Origin: SIG480 sp045539475
GTDB lineage: Bacteria; Bacillota; Clostridia; Oscillospirales; JAAYXM01
Direction: 5' to 3'
DNA length: 64,000 bases
Assembly: GCA_045539475.1 (NCBI GenBank)
Contig: JAZQFJ010000003.1
Location: 16,758-80,757 of the forward strand
This document shows, piece by piece, positions 51,501 to 57,311 of the stretch. The translations under genes and the position numbers were made by a program. The notes under the pieces were generated by a model. The model searched no databases and was not told where the DNA came from. It saw nothing but the letters and a program-made list of their open reading frames with translations. Every line of letters begins with the position of its first letter. Position 1 is the first letter of the stretch.

Positions 51501-51851
51501 GTTCTGGTTTGCGCAGTAGTTGATGTAACCCTTTGCCCATGCAACGCTTGCGTTGCCTTCAACGTCCCAGAAGTTGCTCTTCTGTGCTGCGAAGAGGTTA
51601 CCGTCTGTGTCGGAGCCGTACTTGATGGTGTATGCCATCTTTGCAAACTCTGCACGTGTGATGTTCTTCTGCGGACCGAATGAGCCGTCCGGATAACCTG
51701 CGATAACGCCGAGCTCTACGAGCATGTTGACGTCATCAACGTACTTTGCGCCGATTTCAGCTTTGTCTGTGAAATCAGCTGCGCTTGCTGTGAATGTAAA
51801 TGCCATAGCAAATACAAGAGCAAGTGCGAGAATCTTCTTAAGATTTCTCAT
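48513..51851 (-). CDS. S-layer protein with three SLH domains
   Basis: A 1112-residue surface protein. A signal peptide (1-24, ending ASA) precedes three SLH repeats (about 26-205: AGYPDGSFGPQKNITRAEFA, VSGVGGGKFNPNGNITVAEA, then LATRELVAKLMHNTIF) that bind wall polymers. The remaining 900 residues are beta-rich with repeated short modules and low similarity to known folds. A Cys/His cluster (C772 to C811) is inserted. A near-consensus promoter with a short leader and AGGAGGA suggests very high expression. Its paralogue begins at the right edge of the window; part is identical at DNA level. Confidence 0.9.
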   Translation of the reverse strand: MRNLKKILALALVFAMAFTFTASAADFTDKAEIGAKYVDDVNMLVELGVIAGYPDGSFGPQKNITRAEFAKMAYTIKYGSDTDGNLFAAQKSNFWDVEGNASVAWAKGYINYCANQNIVSGVGGGKFNPNGNITVAEATKMLLVILGCDPAKEGFTGANWIANVTAKAIDLGIYNGWTGDPSVLATRELVAKLMHNTIFSSVYTYSAITGAGSQMNAFGTDYNKTLGEMTMNLQKVTGIVVANERYALATDEEGEALAASWRAPKEDESVVYFEKKDEKGNTYYDTITLDRGLDDDMLGAKVNVYFTADKIENEDSGRLNYKNIEVVGNVLVHSDTVAYTVPAIATKVMPDGKSSSNVPVQPYISFMVDGVEKQVVTSKDVEKVKKSAEAALKADVRADINTYAYVLASQSVSSDGYYDSLQCAKKYTEVQGDDPATKDVTETSYTKVENKYAADATNFISDMGIPSLAQYRFVSVDGGETYSYMFKVVDSASSNYGSVTAYNAERGTIKVTGYTAFDLEDVVLVDEVAVDDYVVVYRANGKVYIEKVDTLTAAVEDFTDDNGVILDGNAYYAWTNAGIINYGNKDNIYTNYYRDNAGAMNANTKYLVHGNLIMQIDADDTTSIEDSNYAVILNSYYDDQEQIARVKLGFVDGTYASYNVGKLYTPVSSNLSDDRNNKATDFADNAKFGLVVQYKILDNGTVDLSAQDFLGYNKNAESKDSKNNPIKTKTYTDKIAKGAVIKDAEFLPAGKYALNDSSILFALYGNPKAKACTADPCDGKHTGDDKTHDYVEANHVCATCGSAWNDLTDKCTNIATHAKKVAAGTAVSHKVYKMNDLKGINAAEINGLSVMEAGQDTWVNPTANTKIYTSWIVNTRNTSNNSIVAAAVTVGSSLAMSGASYDTDENYAYVVAANQKYNRATDLYYAELTLINDKEIFTAKTVDDVQRKVSGSFLNEADGVGKLNSLIGDIVIYDVDAEGNIIMLDNASEKAPSHSVNDTFDKANGFYAVNIVSEKNEIVSFYDVSQDWIVRDYTEGTTDYTAAAPKTAKFHEDDGCVIVAIGEESYDGSHLTKVPSTEKVLDESVVGANAVIQMYEGQIIRIYSFAEGFFKY
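50155..50294 (-). repeat. 140-bp tract identical to 63861-64000
   Basis: The coding tract for EDVVLVDEVAVDDYVVVYRA through TDDNGVIL is identical at all 140 positions to the paralogue at the right edge, and may extend further outside the window. Confidence 0.9.
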
Positions 51852-51904
51852 GGATTTTTCCTCCTAAAAAAATATTTTTTGGCTTTCGCCTTTTTACATT
51901 ACGT

Positions 51905-51933
51905 ATCATACAACATCAGGAAGAAATAGTCAA
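51905..51933 (-). promoter_or_regulatory. Promoter of the S-layer protein gene
   Basis: TTGACT (51928-51933) and TATGAT (51905-51910) on the minus strand, spacer 17, about 50 bases before the start codon. Confidence 0.75.
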
Positions 51934-52013
51934 GCGAAATTTTCCAAATGTAACACAGCTGTAACATAGTGAAATATTGCAGTAAAATTGAGTTATGCGT
52001 TCCGCGCAACAGC

Positions 52014-52098
52014 TATGAATTTTGCTGAAGCAAAATGTTATGGTATGATTATTCCTTGCGAAATAATCATAGTTGATAGAATGGGAATAAGCCAATGG
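52014..52098 (+). repeat. 85-bp structured repeat, copy 1
   Basis: Matches 52586-52670 at 79 of 85 positions without gaps. The differences fall in one hairpin: ATTTTGC/GCAAAAT here versus ATTCCGC/GCGGAAT there, so the stem is preserved. A second hairpin (GATTATT/AATAATC) and an inverted copy of the guaA end (GATAGAATGGGAATAAGCCA) follow in both. Confidence 0.92.
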
Positions 52099-52115
52099 CA
52101 CGAAAAAAATGGCAT

Positions 52116-52469
52116 CTATTGTTTTTTCTTCAGGGTTGTTACCGAAGAAACAAGCATTCTGCGAAGTTCAATACAATCCTTTTGAAGCGTCTTAAAATCT
52201 TCTTCTGTTATACTTTTTACATCATACAATAATTCAAGCCAGTATTCCGCTTCATTACATTCCTTCAATGCAATTTCGAGTTTTGAGATGAAATCCTTTG
52301 TTCCTTGCGCATACTGAGCTTCATGAATGTTTGCACCAATGGATGTCCCTGCTCGAAGCAACTGGTTTACCAGCGCAAACTCTACACTGTTTTCTTTCAT
52401 TTCCCTGCAAAGCAGAACTATTGTTTTTGCAAACTCTTTTGATTTGCTTCTCATAATACTTTCAGCCAT
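52116..52469 (-). CDS. Four-helix-bundle protein (S23/IVS type)
   Basis: A 117-residue helical protein of the family first seen in 23S rRNA intervening sequences (SKEFAKTIVLLCREMKENSV, VNQLLRAGTSIGANIHEAQ, FISKLEIALKECNEAEYWLELL). The function is unknown; some members accompany retroelement or rRNA insertions. It lies between two 85-bp structured repeats, antisense to them. AGAGGAG precedes the ATG. Confidence 0.88.
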   Translation of the reverse strand: MAESIMRSKSKEFAKTIVLLCREMKENSVEFALVNQLLRAGTSIGANIHEAQYAQGTKDFISKLEIALKECNEAEYWLELLYDVKSITEEDFKTLQKDCIELRRMLVSSVTTLKKKQ

Positions 52470-52585
52470 ACTAGAACTCCTCTAAAATAAACTTTGCCGT
52501 AAGGCAATTCATAACTATGCGCAGCATATCTAAACTCATATCTTATTTCGCATTGTTTTTCGCTTTTTAGTTATCAGTTTAGAGT

Positions 52586-52670
52586 TATGAATTCCGCTGC
52601 CGCGGAATGTTATGGTATGATTATTCCTTGCGAAATAATCATAGTTGATAGAATGGGAATAAGCCAATGG
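52586..52670 (+). repeat. 85-bp structured repeat, copy 2
   Basis: The last 20 bases (52650-52670 area) form an almost perfect inverted repeat with the last 20 bases of guaA, giving a long hairpin right after the guaA stop. It may act as the guaA terminator. Confidence 0.9.
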
Positions 52671-52671
52671 C

Positions 52672-53652
52672 TTATTCCCATTCTATCGTCCCAACAGGCT
52701 TCGGTGTGAGGTCTAAAAGGACACGATTTATTCCTTCAACTTCGCTTGTTATGCGGTCTGTTATTTTATGCAAAACAGCGTAGGGGATTTCCTCAATTGT
52801 TGCGCTCATTGCATCTGTTGTATTGACAGCACGGATTATTGCCGGCCATCCTTCATAACGCTTGTCGTTGCGCACGCCTACGCTCTTGAAATCCGGAACC
52901 GCGATAAAATACTGCCATACCTTTTCTGCAAGGCCGCAGTTGTCAAACTCTTCGCGGAGAATTGCATCAGCCTCACGAAGGGCATGGAGGCGGTCACGGG
53001 TGATTGCACCAAGGCAACGGACACCGAGTCCCGGTCCCGGGAACGGCTGACGGTAAACCATAGCGTGCGGAAGACCGAGCGCTTCACCGACAACGCGAAC
53101 CTCATCCTTAAAAAGAAGCTTTACCGGCTCGACAAGCTCCATAGCCATATCTTCGGGAAGACCGCCGACATTGTGATGCGCCTTAACGCCGTCTGACTCT
53201 AAGATATCGGGATATATCGTTCCCTGAGCGAGGAAGTCAATCCCTTCAAGCTTTGCTGCTTCTTCGTCAAAAACCTTTATGAACTCGCCGCCGATTATCT
53301 TGCGCTTACGCTCCGGCTCTGCAACATCTTTAAGAAGATCGAGGAAACGGTCTGTTGCATCTACATAAATGAGGTTTGCATCAAGCTCCTTACCGAAAAC
53401 CTCAATAACCTGTTCGCTCTCGCCCTTGCGCATAAGGCCGTGGTTTACGTGAACGCAGACAAGCTGTTTGCCGATTGCCTTGATGAGAAGAGCGGCAACA
53501 ACCGACGAATCAACGCCGCCGGAAAGCGCGAGGAGAACCTTTTTATCTCCTACCTGCTCACGGATTTCCTTTACCTGCTCTGCGATAAACGCATCCGCAA
53601 GCGCTTTTGTAGTTATACGTTCCATTGTTTCGGGGCGTACATTGTTCTGCAT
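52672..53652 (-). CDS. guaA: GMP synthase ATP-pyrophosphatase subunit
   Basis: A 326-residue protein covering only the C-terminal half of GMP synthase. The PP-loop is LLALSGGVDSSVVAALL; the XMP/ATP site includes QGTIYPD and HHNVGGLPEDM; the dimerisation domain ends KPVGTIEWE. It adenylates XMP and aminates it with ammonia. The N-terminal glutamine amidotransferase domain of ordinary GuaA is missing and is not encoded nearby. The start is ATG 53652 after GGAGGA. It is 38 bases downstream of cysK and probably co-transcribed. Confidence 0.93.
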   Translation of the reverse strand: MQNNVRPETMERITTKALADAFIAEQVKEIREQVGDKKVLLALSGGVDSSVVAALLIKAIGKQLVCVHVNHGLMRKGESEQVIEVFGKELDANLIYVDATDRFLDLLKDVAEPERKRKIIGGEFIKVFDEEAAKLEGIDFLAQGTIYPDILESDGVKAHHNVGGLPEDMAMELVEPVKLLFKDEVRVVGEALGLPHAMVYRQPFPGPGLGVRCLGAITRDRLHALREADAILREEFDNCGLAEKVWQYFIAVPDFKSVGVRNDKRYEGWPAIIRAVNTTDAMSATIEEIPYAVLHKITDRITSEVEGINRVLLDLTPKPVGTIEWE

Positions 53653-53690
53653 AATGATTTCCTCCATTTATCATAAGTAAAGTTTTTAAA

Positions 53691-54617
53691 CTAATCAAAA
53701 AGCGGGGTTGAGAAATATCTCTCCGCAGTATCGGGAAGCACGGTAACAACCGTCTTGCCGGGGCCGAGCACCTTTGCGAGCTTAATCGCCGCGGCAACAT
53801 TTGTTCCGCTGGATATCCCACACATAATTCCTTCTTTTGAAGCAAGCTCTTTTGAAACATGGATTGCTTCTTCATCCTTTACAATGCAGATATCATCATA
53901 TATATTACAATTTAAAATTTCCGGAATAAGCCCGTCGCCTATGCCCATCTGAACATGAGTTCCGATAGACCCGCCGGAAAGAATTGCCGCGTGTTCCGGC
54001 TCTACCGCCCATATCGTCATATCAGGATTTTTTTCGCGGAGCGCCTCGCCAATACCGGTAATAGTTCCGCCGGTGCCTATTCCCGAGCAGAAGCCGTGAA
54101 TGGGGCCGCCAACCTGAGCAAGAATCTCCTGCGCTGTCTGCGAACGCTGAATCTCCGGATTTGCAGGATTTTCAAACTGCTGCGGAACAAACACATCAGG
54201 GTTTTCATCGCGAAGGCGCAGTGCGAGATTCAAGCACTCTTCTATGCAATCGCCGATGTTTCCGGCATCGTGGATAAGGATAACCTCAGCACCGTAATGC
54301 TCAACAAGCTTGCGGCGCTCCTCACTGACGGAATCCGGCATAATGATTTTCGTTTTGTAACCGCGCACCGCACCGACAAGAGCAAGCCCTATACCCTGAT
54401 TGCCGCTCGTCGGCTCTACGATGATTGTGTTTTCATTTATAAGACCGCGTGCTTCCGCGTCACGAATCATATTATATGCAGTTCTTGTTTTTATAGACCC
54501 TCCAACGTTGAGACCCTCAAATTTCACAAGGATTTCTGCGCTGTCAGGCTGTGTTATGCGCGAAAGGCGGACGATGGGAGTGTTGCCAATCGCATCAAGA
54601 ATATTATTGCAAATCAT
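53691..54617 (-). CDS. cysK: Cysteine synthase (O-acetylserine sulfhydrylase)
   Basis: A 308-residue PLP enzyme forming cysteine from O-acetylserine and sulfide. The PLP Lys is in GGSIKTRTAYNMI; the substrate loop is PTSGNQGIGLAL; the phosphate-binding GIGTGGTITGIG and the late GISSGTNVAAAI are seen. Typical length. Confidence 0.94.
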   Translation of the reverse strand: MICNNILDAIGNTPIVRLSRITQPDSAEILVKFEGLNVGGSIKTRTAYNMIRDAEARGLINENTIIVEPTSGNQGIGLALVGAVRGYKTKIIMPDSVSEERRKLVEHYGAEVILIHDAGNIGDCIEECLNLALRLRDENPDVFVPQQFENPANPEIQRSQTAQEILAQVGGPIHGFCSGIGTGGTITGIGEALREKNPDMTIWAVEPEHAAILSGGSIGTHVQMGIGDGLIPEILNCNIYDDICIVKDEEAIHVSKELASKEGIMCGISSGTNVAAAIKLAKVLGPGKTVVTVLPDTAERYFSTPLFD

Positions 54618-54647
54618 TGAACCATTCCCTTTTTTATCTTACAAATT

Positions 54648-54676
54648 ATTATATTCCAAAACGATGCGAAAATCAA
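54648..54676 (-). promoter_or_regulatory. Promoter of cysK-guaA
   Basis: TTGATT (54671-54676) and TATAAT (54648-54653) on the minus strand, spacer 17, about 30 bases before the cysK start. Confidence 0.7.
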
Positions 54677-54748
54677 CATTTTTTTCACATAAAATGGAAA
54701 TCCCATGCCTGCTCTTTTTTGTGCGGGCTGTACAAAGGCAAATAATTC

Positions 54749-54777
54749 TTGCATTTTGCGTCAAGCTATTTTATAAT
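54749..54777 (+). promoter_or_regulatory. Promoter of the 54827-56617 operon
   Basis: TTGCAT (54749-54754) and TATAAT (54772-54777), spacer 17. Confidence 0.7.
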
Positions 54778-54826
54778 ATAAGTAAATTTTACCCATTTTG
54801 ACAATGCATCGGAGAGGAGTGGACAT

Positions 54827-55600
54827 ATGATCTTTAAGCTGTCGCTTTCAGAACTTCTTCTCGGTGCGTTTTTCTGCTCCTCCGCAACGGTTCTCGCCAT
54901 CTTTTTTGCCGGAAAACTTGTTCATCGGCGAAAAAGAACAAAACCGGTCAAAGGTTCGGTTGCTGAGGAATCAAGAGATGTGCTTGTGGGAACGCTCCGC
55001 AACCGGCTTCAGCTTGAAACGTGCATAGACAATAAATTTTATCATATACCTGCCGCGCGGCTTTCTCAAAAGGATTTTCCGGTTCACTATGTTGCTATAT
55101 ACCGGTCAAACCACAAGTTCGGGCATGACGCCGGAATAAGCATTTACGGCAAGGTCAGCAGATGCAGCCTTGTTCCGAGATGCGAAATAAAAGAAATTCC
55201 CAAAAACTCACAAGAAATGTACTACCGATTTGATATCGAAGAATGGAAAACGCTCACCTCACCAATTAAAGCAAGCGAGAATGATTTTGTAAATATGATG
55301 ACAACGCGCTATCTTTTAGAAAACAGCCGCAAGGTACCGGAGCTTATGCTTGAATCCCGCGAAGAGCATATACTTTACCGGAAAATAGAATCATGTATTT
55401 CAGGAAAAGAAGATACATGCAAAATTTCTTACGGTTCCGCCGATATTTTATTAGACGGCGGAAGAATATCCGTAAACCGTGCAGGGACGGAGCTATACGC
55501 CTGTACCTACGCCGACTTTTACAAACACCCTTCGGCATTTTTTAAGAAGATAAAAGAGAACAGAGAAGAACAAAAAGAAAAGGAACAGTTATTCATATGA
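54827..55600 (+). CDS. Membrane-anchored protein of unknown function
   Basis: A 257-residue protein with one N-terminal membrane helix (residues 8-29), a basic stop-transfer (HRRKRTK), then a mixed alpha/beta cytoplasmic part with several Cys (CIDNKFYH, RCSLVPRCEI, ESCISGKEDTC) and a charged Lys/Glu C-terminal helix. No family was recognised. Its stop overlaps the ATG of the small protein downstream (ATGA). It is the first gene of a rightward operon. Confidence 0.65.
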   Translation: MIFKLSLSELLLGAFFCSSATVLAIFFAGKLVHRRKRTKPVKGSVAEESRDVLVGTLRNRLQLETCIDNKFYHIPAARLSQKDFPVHYVAIYRSNHKFGHDAGISIYGKVSRCSLVPRCEIKEIPKNSQEMYYRFDIEEWKTLTSPIKASENDFVNMMTTRYLLENSRKVPELMLESREEHILYRKIESCISGKEDTCKISYGSADILLDGGRISVNRAGTELYACTYADFYKHPSAFFKKIKENREEQKEKEQLFI

Positions 55601-55776
55601 ACGGAACAATGTGCGAATTCTGCTTAAACTACGAATACGACGAAGAATACGGCGACTACTTCTGCCTTATTGATATGGACGAGGACGATGCCGGAAGATT
55701 TGATTTTTACTCAAAGCGCGGATGCCCTTACTATCATCCCGGCGACGAATATACCATCGTCCGCAAGCAAAACTGA
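55597..55776 (+). CDS. Small cysteine-rich protein, DUF6472-like
   Basis: A 59-residue protein with four Cys in two pairs: MCEFCLNYEYDEEYGDYFC, then RGCPYYHPGDEYTIVRKQ. The arrangement CxxC...C...C and the acidic middle suggest a small metal-binding domain; it resembles the DUF6472 group of Clostridia as I recall it. It overlaps the preceding stop by four bases and ends 19 bases before rlmA. Confidence 0.75.
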   Translation: MNGTMCEFCLNYEYDEEYGDYFCLIDMDEDDAGRFDFYSKRGCPYYHPGDEYTIVRKQN

Positions 55777-55795
55777 CATATGGGGGCGCACTTTT

Positions 55796-56617
55796 ATGGA
55801 AAAAACATGCTTTATCTGCCCTGTCTGCGGAGCGGAGCTTAGGCGTGACGCCAAGTCTTACCACTGCAAAAACGGCCACTGCTTTGACATTGCAAAAAAA
55901 GGATATGTGAACCTTCTTATGTCGCAAAGCTCTTCACAGCACGGCGACAGCAAAGAAATGATCGCTTCGCGTGCGGAATTTTTAAACCGCGGGTTTTATG
56001 ACAAGCTTTCCGCAGAAATATGCGATTGCGTTATAAAATATTCCCCGCAGGAAACAAGGGTACTTGATGCCGGTTGCGGTGAATGCAAATACACCTTTGA
56101 CGTTTTAAAAAGCCTTTCGACTGCAGGAAAGTGCGCCGAGGTTATCGGAATTGACATTTCAAAAGAAGCGCTTGCCTTTTCACGCCGCCGCGGAAGCGGT
56201 CTTTCCCTTGCCGTGGCAAGCACTGCAGAGCTTCCTGTTGCAAGCGAAAGCGTGGATGTTCTGATAAACATCTTTGCTCCTTTTTCAACGGGCGAGTTTT
56301 CTCGCGTCTTAAAGAACAGCGGTGTGATAGTCCGCGCATATCCGCTTGCACGGCATTTATGGGAGCTTAAAGAGCTTATTTATGATAAACCGTACGAAAA
56401 TCCTCCGCTTGCCCCGGAGAAAGGACTTATCCTCTGTGAGGAGCGCGAGCTTAAATACAAATTCGAGCTTGAAAGCGCAAAAGATATCTTCTCGTTATTT
56501 GAAATGACGCCTTATTTTCACCGCACATCTGCGCACGACAAGGAAAAGCTTTCAAAATATAACCGCCTTTCCTGCTCTGCGGAATTTGGCATCGCAATAT
56601 ATAAAAAACCTGAATAG
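55796..56617 (+). CDS. 23S rRNA (guanine-N1)-methyltransferase RlmA-like
   Basis: A 273-residue protein. A zinc finger (CFICPVCGAELRRDAKSYHCKNGHCFD) precedes a Rossmann methyltransferase with VLDAGCGECKYTFDVL (SAM motif). RlmA-type enzymes methylate G745/G748 in helix 35 of 23S rRNA. ATG 55796 follows GGGGG by about nine bases; a longer frame to 55670 covers the previous gene in another frame and is unlikely. Confidence 0.85.
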   Translation: MEKTCFICPVCGAELRRDAKSYHCKNGHCFDIAKKGYVNLLMSQSSSQHGDSKEMIASRAEFLNRGFYDKLSAEICDCVIKYSPQETRVLDAGCGECKYTFDVLKSLSTAGKCAEVIGIDISKEALAFSRRRGSGLSLAVASTAELPVASESVDVLINIFAPFSTGEFSRVLKNSGVIVRAYPLARHLWELKELIYDKPYENPPLAPEKGLILCEERELKYKFELESAKDIFSLFEMTPYFHRTSAHDKEKLSKYNRLSCSAEFGIAIYKKPE

Positions 56618-56625
56618 TATAAAGA

Positions 56626-56760
56626 CTCCCTCCGGCAGGGAGCTGTCGAGCAGTGCGAGACTGAGGGAGAGCGACGCAACGTTGCGGCTTTTCACTACGT
56701 CCGTCAGACTCCTTCCACCACCATCCGGCGGTCCCCCTTCCTCCCGGAGGAAGGCTTTTT
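56626..56760 (+). repeat. 135-bp direct repeat, copy 1
   Basis: Matches 57152-57286 at 133 of 135 positions. It contains CTCCCTCCGGCAGGGAG and CTTCCTCCCGGAGGAAG hairpins and a CCACCACCATCCGGCGG segment; this kind of hairpin-rich unit recalls MITE-like dispersed repeats of gut Clostridia. It ends at the DUF559 stop. Confidence 0.9.
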
Positions 56761-57122
56761 TATTTTCCATGCTTTTGTTGGATTTTCTCGTGAATTGTCA
56801 TACAAACGTCTTTGAAACGCGTGTCTATGTCACGATTTGTGAACCGTAAAACTTCTATCCCGTAAGAATTTATAACACTTGTCCGCTCCTCATCATATTC
56901 AAGCGCTTTATCTGTGTAATGCTGACTTCCGTCTATCTCAATTACAAGCTTGGCAGAATGGCAATAAAAATCTGCTATGTATCCGTCAATCACCTTTTGT
57001 CGCTGAAATCTCAAAGGACTCTTCCTTAAAAAATCATACCACAAATGTTGTTCTTGTTTCGTCATATTTTTCCGCAATACCTTTGCAAGCGGTATCAGAT
57101 TCTTCTTGTACGTCAATGACAT
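56760..57122 (-). CDS. DUF559 Vsr-like endonuclease domain protein
   Basis: A 120-residue protein of the DUF559 group, PD-(D/E)XK/Vsr-like fold: AKVLRKNMTKQEQHLWYDFLR, RFQRQKVIDGYIADFYCHSAKLVIEIDGSQHY, then DEERTSVINSYGIEVLRFTNRDI. The D...ExD motif suggests a nuclease; function is unknown. The start at ATG 57122 (AAGGA upstream) is preferred because the longer frame begins in the flanking repeat. It is bounded on both sides by the repeat. Confidence 0.87.
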   Translation of the reverse strand: MSLTYKKNLIPLAKVLRKNMTKQEQHLWYDFLRKSPLRFQRQKVIDGYIADFYCHSAKLVIEIDGSQHYTDKALEYDEERTSVINSYGIEVLRFTNRDIDTRFKDVCMTIHEKIQQKHGK

Positions 57123-57151
57123 CGCATCACATTCCTTTGCTGGTATAAGGG

Positions 57152-57286
57152 CTCCCTCCGGGAGGGAGCTGTCGAGCAGTGCGAGACTGAGGGAGAGCGA
57201 CGCAATGTTGCGGCTTTTCACTACGTCCGTCAGACTCCTTCCACCACCATCCGGCGGTCCCCCTTCCTCCCGGAGGAAGGCTTTTT
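57152..57286 (+). repeat. 135-bp direct repeat, copy 2
   Basis: Second copy of the 56626-56760 repeat, 526 bases further right, two substitutions. It abuts the 3' end of pcrA. Confidence 0.9.
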
Positions 57287-57311
57287 ATTTGCGAAGTGAT
57301 TCTTTTAGCAA

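Noticed and set aside
52672..53652. guaA truncated by a frameshift
   Set aside because: A clean start with GGAGGA precedes the short form, and the upstream 38 bases lead directly to cysK, so no lost amidotransferase coding sequence is present.
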